Shown: in pieces, positions 56,820 to 64,000 of the stretch
Numbering within the stretch: position 1 is the stretch's first letter
Layout of the letters: each line of letters opens with the position of its first letter
Source: Legionella sp. PATHC032
GTDB taxonomy: Bacteria > Pseudomonadota > Gammaproteobacteria > Legionellales > Legionellaceae
DNA: 64,000 nucleotides
Direction: 5' to 3'
Assembly: GCF_026191185.1 (NCBI RefSeq)
Contig: NZ_JAPHOV010000001.1
Coordinates: 1,173,001 to 1,237,000 of the forward strand
Made by a program: the position numbers and the translations under genes
Notes under the pieces: model-generated
What the model was told of the DNA's origin: nothing
What the model saw: the letters and a program-made list of their open reading frames with translations, nothing else
Database searches by the model: none

Positions 56820-57593
56820 ATGAAACGAATTCATGTGTTATTTCTTATTGGGTTGGTTGTTGGAATATCGTCCTGTGCGAAATGGGGAAAAGATGATGAA
56901 GATAATAACCCATATAAAGGTATGACGGCTAAACAGCTCTATACTGCGGCACAAACCTCCTTAAAAAAAGAGGAGTATGCTACCGCTGCCAAACAGCTGG
57001 AAGCTATGGAGTCTATGTATCCTTTTAGTGATTATACTGAAAGCTCTCAGATGCAACTTATCTATGCTTATTATAAAGACGAAGACTATCCTTCTGCTGC
57101 AGCAACAGCTGAGCGTTTCATTCATCTGTATCCACGAGCAAAAAACGTCGATTATGCCTATTATATGAGAGGCTTGGCTAACTTCCAGCAAACACGAGGT
57201 GTATTTGCCAAAATGCTTCCTATGGACGAATCCTGGAGAGATCCTGGGACACAGACTCAAGCCCTCGTTGATTTTGCTACTCTAATCCAGAAATTCCCTG
57301 ACAGCAAATATAAGGCTAATGCCTTGCAACGCATGATTTATTTACGAAATATGTTTGCTCAGCACGAACTCAATGTTTCTCTTTACTACTTCAAGCGCAA
57401 AATGTACGTGGCGGCCACTGAACGTGCGAGTTATCTAGTGAAAAACTATCCTCAAGCTCCCAGCGCTCAAAAAGCTTTAGTTGTAATGTACGAAGCCAAT
57501 AAGGCTTTAGGGCTTAATAAGGCAGCAGAGGATGCTATGGCTGTTTACAAGGCTACTTACCATACCTCCAATATGGTAAGAATTAATTCTTGA
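56820..57593 (+). CDS. bamD: BamD, outer-membrane assembly lipoprotein
   Basis: BamD is the essential lipoprotein of the BAM complex, which inserts beta-barrels in the outer membrane. The lipobox is VGISSC, so Cys19 is lipidated. TPR helices follow, with family motifs AKQLYTAAQTSLKKEEYATAA, MESMYPFSDYTESSQMQLIYAYY and HLYPRAKNVDYAYYMRGLANF. Length 257, against 245 in E. coli. The ATG at 56820 (AGG at 8 bases) is chosen over an in-frame GTG at 56811. Historically called ComL in Neisseria. Confidence 0.95.
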   Translation: MKRIHVLFLIGLVVGISSCAKWGKDDEDNNPYKGMTAKQLYTAAQTSLKKEEYATAAKQLEAMESMYPFSDYTESSQMQLIYAYYKDEDYPSAAATAERFIHLYPRAKNVDYAYYMRGLANFQQTRGVFAKMLPMDESWRDPGTQTQALVDFATLIQKFPDSKYKANALQRMIYLRNMFAQHELNVSLYYFKRKMYVAATERASYLVKNYPQAPSAQKALVVMYEANKALGLNKAAEDAMAVYKATYHTSNMVRINS

Positions 57594-57680
57594 TGAGTAT
57601 AAAAATTTATAGAGTTTATTCTGCAAGCCGGGTTCAACATGTGATATGTAATTCAATCGTTTTCTCTTGAGTAAAGATTA

Positions 57681-57711
57681 GAGGGAACTCTGTTAACAAA
57701 CGAGTTCCCTC
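57681..57711. terminator. Bidirectional hairpin between bamD and rdgC
   Basis: GAGGGAACTC (57681-57690) pairs perfectly with GAGTTCCCTC (57702-57711), with an 11-base loop. It lies between convergent genes. No clear T-run on either strand. Confidence 0.65.
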
Positions 57712-57749
57712 AATATGTTCCGGGTTAAAATGACACTACTTTATACAGT

Positions 57750-58688
57750 CTAATCTTCGGCAGCTTTTTCAATTTGAGATGGCTTCATTTCAGCAGCATT
57801 AACAGTATTAACAAAGATCTTCATTAATCCGTTTATAAGTTCTCTCAATTCTCCACTTAATAAGGTCAACGCAGCATCTTGTCTTTGGTATTCTTCTTCA
57901 AGTTGCCTGATTTCATTAAAATCGTCGATCAGATAATCAAGGCTTTTCAATTTTTTGAAGGTGAAATCATGCGTCAAGGTGAACTGAATGCGCTCTTTCC
58001 AAATTAATGAGATTTCTGCAGTCCCCATGCCTTGAGCTAGTAGAGTCAGGATTTCTTCGGCGGGTAATTCGTAGCCTTTGCAATGGACTCGTTTTTTCTC
58101 ATCCTCAAGAGAAAAGAGCAAACAATCGGAGGCTAATTGAAAATCATCAGGAAGAGTTGCTGGAGAATGGAGCCATTCTGCGAATCGCAAAGCAAGGTTT
58201 TCAGTAAGATTTAATGGTTCTATCAGAATACCGGGGATTGATTTACGTAAAAATGAGGTCAATTGAGACGCCTGATTGTTGCTTGAAGTGTTAATAATTA
58301 ATCTCTGACTGACACTATCAAGAATCGCTAAAAGTTTTTTTTGCACACAAAAAGATTTAGGCAATAGTTCAAATTCAAGATCTTCAGCCATTTGAGCTCT
58401 TTCTGCCCGTTTTACCGGTCGACCTTGAGTTGTTTCTATTTGCTGAATTTTTTCCTTGAGCATTTTATTAATGACTCCTCGTGGAAGGATTCGTTCTTCT
58501 TTACCAAGGCAAATCAGCGTGCTACCAGCTGCTTCATGAACCATTTCCTGTTCAAACGCAGGGACCCAACCATAGGTGAAGCGAGCATGAGGTGGGCAGG
58601 GTTTAAGTGCTTCTTCAGTCAAGAAGCGGTTTAAATCACACTCATCGTCTAGTTTGTATTGAAATATCAGTGCATTATTGAACCACAT
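57750..58688 (-). CDS. rdgC: RdgC, recombination-associated DNA-binding protein
   Basis: RdgC forms a ring around duplex DNA and restrains RecA. The 312 residues match the family along the whole length (E. coli 303): MWFNNALIFQYKL at the start, CPPHARFTYGWVPAF in the first third, and CKGYELPAEEILTLLAQGM and SLDYLIDDFNEIRQLEEE near the end. The nucleoid-associated role is known from E. coli. It is a single gene convergent with bamD. Confidence 0.95.
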   Translation of the reverse strand: MWFNNALIFQYKLDDECDLNRFLTEEALKPCPPHARFTYGWVPAFEQEMVHEAAGSTLICLGKEERILPRGVINKMLKEKIQQIETTQGRPVKRAERAQMAEDLEFELLPKSFCVQKKLLAILDSVSQRLIINTSSNNQASQLTSFLRKSIPGILIEPLNLTENLALRFAEWLHSPATLPDDFQLASDCLLFSLEDEKKRVHCKGYELPAEEILTLLAQGMGTAEISLIWKERIQFTLTHDFTFKKLKSLDYLIDDFNEIRQLEEEYQRQDAALTLLSGELRELINGLMKIFVNTVNAAEMKPSQIEKAAED

Positions 58689-58805
58689 AATCAGTCCTTA
58701 AAATAAATTTGGGATGTTATCACGTATATAATTTTACTGCGATGATCAGAGTCTGTTGACATTTCGACGCAAGAGAGCAAAATGTCAACGAACCCTGGCC
58801 TAATC

Positions 58806-60701
58806 TTATAAAATGCAATAAGTACCTATTGCTATAGTTCTATTGTAAGGTAATTTATAGAATTCAATATTTAAATTCGCTGAGTAATTGCGCATCAAGA
58901 AAGCAAACAGTTTTTCTTGCCAATAAAAACTTAGAGATCTTTTTTCTTTTGAAGCCATAATATTGGGGATTTCAACCATGAACGTTGCTGTATCAACGTT
59001 AAACTTGAAAGGAAGTAAATTTTTATTACAAGCTTTCTCCAGGCTTCTGGGGATATTAATTGTTTCCATAAAGCCATAATGTATAACTAATTTACAAACT
59101 TTTTCGTCAAGACAAACAATTTCATAGCGCTGGGTGTAATGAACATAAGGAATGTTATCAACTATATAATTTACAATTAAGACATTTTCTGGCATTGAAC
59201 GGTTTAGTTTAAGAAAATGGAGAAAACTACCACCACTTTTATCATAAACATCAGTAATAAAAATCGCCGAGACGCCAGGCAGTTGATTTAAGCTTTTATA
59301 TTGTAATTGTTTTAAAATTTTAGAGATATCTTCTTTGTTCATATAAAAATTATCTCTTAAATACTCTAAACCATAGCGCCAACTGTACATAATAAAGGCT
59401 ATAAAGAAAGCTAAAACAATTGGAACCCAGCCACCTGTAATGAATTTATGAGTATTTGCTCCTAGAAAAGCTAAATCAATCAAAAGGAATAGGCCAAAGA
59501 GGAACATCACGCTGAATGTTGACCATCTCCATATTGAAACAGCGGCATAAGCAACCATGGCATCAACCAAAAGCATTTCAAGATTTACAGCAATTCCATA
59601 AGCATGAGCCAGGTTATCCGAGGTTTTGAAAGCCAGACAAAATGCCATGGTACCGATAAATAAAATAAAATTGATTTGCGGGACATAGATTTGTCCTGAA
59701 TGCAGCATGGATGTCTGGACAATTGGAATTTTGGGGCATAAACCTAACAACACGGCTTGTTTGGTTAATGAAAAAGTTGCTGAAATTACGGCTTGAGATG
59801 CGATCACTGTAGCAACAGTTGCAATAATGATTAAAGGCAGATAAAACCATGGTGGCGCAATCATGAAAAATGGATTACTTATTTCTTCTGGGCGTACTAT
59901 CAGGTTAGCGCCTTGGCCAAAATAATTTAATAAAAGGCAGGGAAGGGCCACAAAAAACCAGCTGAATCGTATTGGATTTTTACCAAAATGACCTATGTCT
60001 GCAAATAAAGCTTCCCCTCCTGTTACTACAAGGAAAATACCCCCCAGCAAAAAGTATCCGCGCAAGCCTTCATCAACCAAAAATGCAATGGCGTAGTAGG
60101 GATTGATCGCTTTCAAAACTGTTGGATGTTCGACAATTTGCAGTATTCCTAATATGGCTATGGTTATAAACCAAACAAGTATAAGCGGGCCAAAAAGGTA
60201 GCCTATTCTTGCTGTGCCTTTGGCTTGTAAAGAGAAAAGCAAAACGAGGATTAAAGAAGCTATGGGAAGAACATAAGGGTAGAGCTTGTCTGAAAGAGTT
60301 CCAAGACCTTCTACCGCACTAACAACGGAAATGGCAGGCGTTAGCATACCATCACCCAATAACAAACCGGCACCAAATATGGCGACTATGTAAAATAGAG
60401 GTTGATATTTGGTGCTCTTATGCTTCATCAAGGCAAGAAGTGCTAGAATTCCTCCTTCCCCATCGTTATCCGCTCGAAAAATAATCATTAAATACTTAAA
60501 AGAAACAACAATGATTAACGACCAAAAAATGAGCGATAATACGCCTAATATATTGAATTGATTGATAGGAATACCTGATAAGGTAACTTTTAAAGCATAC
60601 AGCGGGCTAGTACCAATATCACCAAACACAACCCCCAGAGCTCCAAGGGCAAGGCCATAAGTGAATTTATTTTTTTTCATTTCATAGGATGAGTAACGCA
60701 T
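58806..60701 (-). CDS. kup: Kup-type low-affinity potassium transporter
   Basis: This is a 631-residue K+/H+ symporter of the KUP family. The hallmark GVVFGDIGTSPLYAL opens the first helix. About 12 membrane helices cover residues 15-450, and a C-terminal cytosolic domain of about 180 residues follows. DNDGEGGILALLALM and GDGMLTPAISVVSAVEG are also conserved. GGTGA lies about 6 bases before the first ATG (60701); Met8 is possible. It begins 6 bases after the outer-membrane protein gene and is co-transcribed with it. Confidence 0.93.
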   Translation of the reverse strand: MRYSSYEMKKNKFTYGLALGALGVVFGDIGTSPLYALKVTLSGIPINQFNILGVLSLIFWSLIIVVSFKYLMIIFRADNDGEGGILALLALMKHKSTKYQPLFYIVAIFGAGLLLGDGMLTPAISVVSAVEGLGTLSDKLYPYVLPIASLILVLLFSLQAKGTARIGYLFGPLILVWFITIAILGILQIVEHPTVLKAINPYYAIAFLVDEGLRGYFLLGGIFLVVTGGEALFADIGHFGKNPIRFSWFFVALPCLLLNYFGQGANLIVRPEEISNPFFMIAPPWFYLPLIIIATVATVIASQAVISATFSLTKQAVLLGLCPKIPIVQTSMLHSGQIYVPQINFILFIGTMAFCLAFKTSDNLAHAYGIAVNLEMLLVDAMVAYAAVSIWRWSTFSVMFLFGLFLLIDLAFLGANTHKFITGGWVPIVLAFFIAFIMYSWRYGLEYLRDNFYMNKEDISKILKQLQYKSLNQLPGVSAIFITDVYDKSGGSFLHFLKLNRSMPENVLIVNYIVDNIPYVHYTQRYEIVCLDEKVCKLVIHYGFMETINIPRSLEKACNKNLLPFKFNVDTATFMVEIPNIMASKEKRSLSFYWQEKLFAFLMRNYSANLNIEFYKLPYNRTIAIGTYCIL

Positions 60702-60707
60702 TGACTA

Positions 60708-61691
60708 TCACCAAAAGGCATTAATCGCCAGTACATAGGTCATATAATGTGAAGTATTGATTCCACTTACAGGGAACCAAACCCCACCAATTACTCCAAT
60801 GTTTTCATTGAAGTTGTATTCTATTGCCGGAGCTAGTGCTTCTTCTCTAAATGAGCCGTTGCCAATGACTACGGGGGCAGCATCCAAATCACTGACATTG
60901 ACTGGAGGGCTTCCAATGCTGTTAAAGTTTAAAATACCGTTAAACCGAGTGGCTTTACCAGTTGCAATATAACCTTCCATTACGGCAACCCAGTGTTGAG
61001 TAAGAGTAAATTCAAAGGCTAAGTCTAAGTTATTTTCGATGCCGGGTTTAACCGTCCCATGAGTATTTATTGAACCACCATAACTGCTTAGCCCATCAAC
61101 ATGAACATTGCTGGAAAAAAGACGTGATGCAATAAATCGTGTTCTTAGATAATGGGTTTTAAAAACTTGTAATAAATATTGAAAGTCTAAGCCCACTAAA
61201 GTTTGGTAGCTTCCAAGACCAGTGGCATCAGTGCCAAGTAAAGCCGGATTCAATTGGTCATAACGTCCAGTCGGTATTGTTTCCTGTAAAAGGACACGAA
61301 AATCGATTCTTTTAGGAGAGCCTTTTTGTTCCAACACTTGTATTCCCAATGCAGTTGAAACATCAGCCAAATGGTTCTCATGGACTCCGCGTGTCGAGTT
61401 GAATAAATAAGGTACAGTCAACTGCACATCCAGCCAGTCAGTAAAACCATGGGTGAGTATTGGGTTAGCTGCAAAGGTTTTAAACTTGGGTGTGGATATC
61501 CGTTGTCCAGATGCGTTGTATTGGCCATTAGTAAAGACATCAATCCCATAGACTTCTAGGTTGGTATGACCCTTGGCAACGGTATGGCCAGCGGGTGCCA
61601 ATAAAGGTCCGGTGAACCAGGGGTCGGCATAAGAAAGGTTTACCAAAGATGAAAATAGAAAAATGGCTAGGTATTTTGTAAATTGCCGCAT
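60708..61691 (-). CDS. Outer-membrane beta-barrel protein, phenol-degradation MetA-like
   Basis: This is a 327-residue precursor with a signal peptide (FTKYLAIFLFSSLVNLSYA-D). Amphipathic strands run along the mature protein, and the chain ends in YVLAINAFW, the aromatic C-terminus recognised by the BAM complex. GHTVAKGHTNLEVYG and ETIPTGRYDQLNP resemble the MetA-pathway/transporter-like OMP family. AAGGA lies 5 bases before the ATG at 61691; the six upstream codons are excluded. It is first in a pair with kup and diverges from rlmI. Substrate unknown. Confidence 0.78.
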   Translation of the reverse strand: MRQFTKYLAIFLFSSLVNLSYADPWFTGPLLAPAGHTVAKGHTNLEVYGIDVFTNGQYNASGQRISTPKFKTFAANPILTHGFTDWLDVQLTVPYLFNSTRGVHENHLADVSTALGIQVLEQKGSPKRIDFRVLLQETIPTGRYDQLNPALLGTDATGLGSYQTLVGLDFQYLLQVFKTHYLRTRFIASRLFSSNVHVDGLSSYGGSINTHGTVKPGIENNLDLAFEFTLTQHWVAVMEGYIATGKATRFNGILNFNSIGSPPVNVSDLDAAPVVIGNGSFREEALAPAIEYNFNENIGVIGGVWFPVSGINTSHYMTYVLAINAFW

Positions 61692-61768
61692 ATTTGTCCT
61701 TCTTTCCATTGCAAGTATAATTCTTGATAGTGTAGATTAACTGACTTTTAGGTTTTGGGAAATAGAGA

Positions 61769-62941
61769 ATGAAAGCGAAAGTTATTTTAGTAAGTGGGAA
61801 GCAAAACACTGTATTAAGAGGTCATCCATGGATTTTCCCCAAAGCCATAGCCCAATATTCGGGAAAACTGATTACAGGTGAATTGATTGAGATAATAAGC
61901 TCTGAAGGAGAGAATTTGGGTGTTGGAGCTTATAATGAGCACTCTTTATATAGAGTAAGAGTTCTTGCTCTCTCCAATGAACAGATAAATCGCTCGGATT
62001 ACAAATCTTTAATTACTCATAGAATCAAACAAGCCAGTCTGGTTAGACGATGTCTTGATTTGCCAAATGAACAGACTAATGCTTATCGACTGTTCAACAG
62101 TGAAGCGGATGGACTTTCTGGTTTAACGATTGACTGCTTCAATGAATATTGTGTTATAGCGAGTTCTGCTTATTGGGTAGAATTGAATAAATCGATTATT
62201 GTTCAGGTGTTGCAAGAGCTATTCCCGCATAACCATATCATTTGGCTTCCTCAAAACAAACCGTTATCTCAAGATGGTTGGAAAGAAATCCATATGGAGA
62301 AAAGTCAGGATAGCACGCAGGTTATGGAAGAAGGTGTTCTGTATCATGTTGAATTTGCGCATACCCAGAAAACTGGATTGTTTCTTGACCAAAGAGAAAA
62401 TCACAAGAGGATAGCAAAACTATCCAGGGGAAAAAAAGTCCTGGATCTTTATACTTTTACCGGAGGGTTTGCTTTGCACGCAGCGAAAGCGGGCGCTCTT
62501 CATGTTACTGCTGTAGATAGCTCCGCACAGGCAATAGAGCAGGCTAAAAATAATGCTGTTTTAAATCACTTAAATAATATTGAATTTATTAAAGCAGATG
62601 CCAGAGAATATCTGAAAATGGCCGGTGAATATGATGTGGTGATTCTTGACCCACCAAAACTGGTTCCTTCACAGAAACATTTACAGCAAGCTAAAAATTA
62701 TTACCGATTTTTACACAGAGAAGCATTTAAATATATGAAAACAGGATCTTTAATGATGACCTGCAATTGTTCTTCAGCACTTTCATCTCAGGATTTTTGT
62801 TCTCTGGTAAGCGCTCAGGCTGTTGCGATGGGAAAGCAGGCGCGTATTTTAGGCGTATACGGGCCAGCAAGCTGTCATCCCACTTTGGCAGCCTTCCCAG
62901 AAGGAAATTATTTAACAGCAATTTTATTTGCATTGGTGTAA
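61769..62941 (+). CDS. rlmI: RlmI-like 23S rRNA (cytosine-5) methyltransferase
   Basis: This is a 390-residue SAM-dependent methyltransferase. The N-terminal PUA domain (about 2-75) begins KVILVSGKQNTVLRGHPWIF. An EEHD-type middle domain follows. The catalytic domain has TGLFLDQRENHK, motif I VLDLYTFTGGFALHAA, ILDPPKLVPS, and the catalytic Cys in TCNCSSALS. E. coli RlmI (396) methylates C1962. The start ATG follows AATAGAGA. The closely related RlmK/YccW group is the same family. Confidence 0.9.
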   Translation: MKAKVILVSGKQNTVLRGHPWIFPKAIAQYSGKLITGELIEIISSEGENLGVGAYNEHSLYRVRVLALSNEQINRSDYKSLITHRIKQASLVRRCLDLPNEQTNAYRLFNSEADGLSGLTIDCFNEYCVIASSAYWVELNKSIIVQVLQELFPHNHIIWLPQNKPLSQDGWKEIHMEKSQDSTQVMEEGVLYHVEFAHTQKTGLFLDQRENHKRIAKLSRGKKVLDLYTFTGGFALHAAKAGALHVTAVDSSAQAIEQAKNNAVLNHLNNIEFIKADAREYLKMAGEYDVVILDPPKLVPSQKHLQQAKNYYRFLHREAFKYMKTGSLMMTCNCSSALSSQDFCSLVSAQAVAMGKQARILGVYGPASCHPTLAAFPEGNYLTAILFALV

Positions 62942-63065
62942 AAGGACCTTGATTTTTAAATCATGAATGTTATTGGGTTGATTTTTATTGTATAATATTT
63001 GATTGGTTTGGTCTTAATATGTATAATCAGTGTTTGTTGCAACAGAATAAATTAATCATCATTTA

Positions 63066-64000
63066 ATGGGTATAGCATTGAAAATCAAGTCAATTATTTT
63101 ATCTTTTTTTCTTATTTTGGTGACTAATGTAGCTTGCGCTGCTGAAGTGAGTTTAAGAGATAAAATTGGACAGATGATAATATTAGGATTCCAAGGCAAA
63201 GTGGTTGACGAGAAATCACCTATTGCCCAGGCCATTGAGAAAGACAATATTGGTGGTGTTATTCTTTTCGATTTTAATCAGCAGTCACAAACTTTTGATA
63301 AAAATATAGAAAGTCCAGAACAAGTCAACCAGTTAAATAATCAGTTACAAGTACTAACACAAAAAGCCAATCATAAGTATCATAGAGATAATTTACCATT
63401 GTTGGTTTCAGTTGATTACGAGGGAGGAAATGTAAATCGATTACATCCACGTTATGGATTCCCCGAAATGCCTTCGGCAAAAGACGTTGGTTCCATGTCG
63501 CTGGAGAGAGCTAATGCGTCAGCAAAATTGATGGCAAATACTTTAAAATCAACAGGATTTAATTTGAATTTCTTCCCTGAATTAGATGTGAATATAAATC
63601 CTGATAATCCTATCATAGGTAAAAAAGACAGGAGCTTCTCTTCGATACCGGAAGTTGTCACTCAATACGCACAACTTTATACAGAGCAGTTTATAGAACA
63701 TCAAATACATTGTTCTTATAAACATTTTCCGGGACATGGCAGTTCATTATCTGATTCACATTTAGGTTTTGTAGATATAAGTGATACCTGGAGCGAGCAG
63801 GAGCTAATCCCTTTTTTACAACTATTGTCTCAACCCAAGCATTGCGATATGGTGATGATAGCTCATATTGTCAATAGAAAACTGGATATGACAGGACTTC
63901 CTGCCAGCCTTTCTTACCAGATCATTAACGGATTATTGCGTCGTGATTTAAAATTTGATGGGGTTGTGATCACTGATGATATGCAAATGAAAGCAATAAC
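63066..64000 (+). CDS. Glycoside hydrolase family 3 beta-N-acetylhexosaminidase, NagZ-like (runs off the window)
   Basis: Open to the window end, about 311 residues are visible. A signal peptide (SIILSFFLILVTNVACA-AE) sets it apart from the cytosolic NagZ of E. coli. GH3 motifs are SVDYEGGNVNRL, YKHFPGHGSSLSDSH (the NagZ KH-x2-GHG active-site histidine loop), MIAHIVNRKLD and GVVITDDMQMKAI (the catalytic Asp in DD). It should release N-acetylglucosamine from peptidoglycan fragments, in the periplasm or outside. The 3' end lies outside the window. Confidence 0.85.
   Translation, partial: MGIALKIKSIILSFFLILVTNVACAAEVSLRDKIGQMIILGFQGKVVDEKSPIAQAIEKDNIGGVILFDFNQQSQTFDKNIESPEQVNQLNNQLQVLTQKANHKYHRDNLPLLVSVDYEGGNVNRLHPRYGFPEMPSAKDVGSMSLERANASAKLMANTLKSTGFNLNFFPELDVNINPDNPIIGKKDRSFSSIPEVVTQYAQLYTEQFIEHQIHCSYKHFPGHGSSLSDSHLGFVDISDTWSEQELIPFLQLLSQPKHCDMVMIAHIVNRKLDMTGLPASLSYQIINGLLRRDLKFDGVVITDDMQMKAI

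Overview
The window reads as chromosomal DNA of Legionella pneumophila or a very close relative. It is AT-rich and gene-dense, and it mixes housekeeping genes with proteins I recognise as Dot/Icm (type IVB) effectors: CegC3, Lem7, a GNAT protein, LupA, RavP, RavQ, RavR, RavS and the Sel1-repeat protein LidL. Gene order matches what I remember of the Philadelphia-1 chromosome around lpg1139-lpg1190. That match is from memory and was not searched.

Layout. 0-2.4 kb: spermidine/putrescine ABC transporter genes potA and the start of potB, then an SDR-fold protein that lacks the catalytic lysine. 2.6-9.8 kb: an effector cluster. cegC3 and lem7 diverge around a CpxR-type GTAAA box, followed by an M32 carboxypeptidase, a GNAT acetyltransferase and the Ulp-like cysteine protease LupA. 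10-19 kb: a membrane protein, Ada, RavP with a flavin amine oxidase, a NUDIX hydrolase, a P-loop kinase, RavQ and pyruvate decarboxylase. 19-26 kb: a secreted M28 aminopeptidase homologue that has lost most metal ligands, a secreted lipase, small hypotheticals, transporters, a phosphoribosyltransferase, a 124-bp MITE-like element with a 5-bp target duplication, and an outer-membrane protein. 26-32 kb: an MHS-type transporter with ArgE, a uridine-kinase-like protein and RavR. 32-43 kb: YajQ facing a membrane GGDEF-EAL protein, the divergent AmmeMemoRadiSam pair, a small effector, LidL, and the PilS-PilR two-component system. 43-52 kb: a stand-alone RAM-like protein, an alpha/beta hydrolase, a BepA-like M48 protease, the riboflavin operon ribD-ribE-ribBA-ribH, and pyrG-kdsA. 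52-64 kb: RavS, a large NAPE-PLD-like metallo-beta-lactamase protein, tRNA-Ser(UGA), bamD, rdgC, an outer-membrane protein with kup, rlmI, and the start of a secreted NagZ-like hexosaminidase.

Themes. Effectors are scattered singly or in small groups between core genes. Two proteins (the SDR and the M28 homologue) keep a fold but have lost catalytic residues. The best leads for something undescribed are the secreted M28 pseudo-peptidase, the NAPE-PLD-like protein next to RavS, the possible clan-CE cysteine-protease core in Lem7, and the MITE-like element. No CRISPR array, prophage, integrase or complete insertion sequence was seen.
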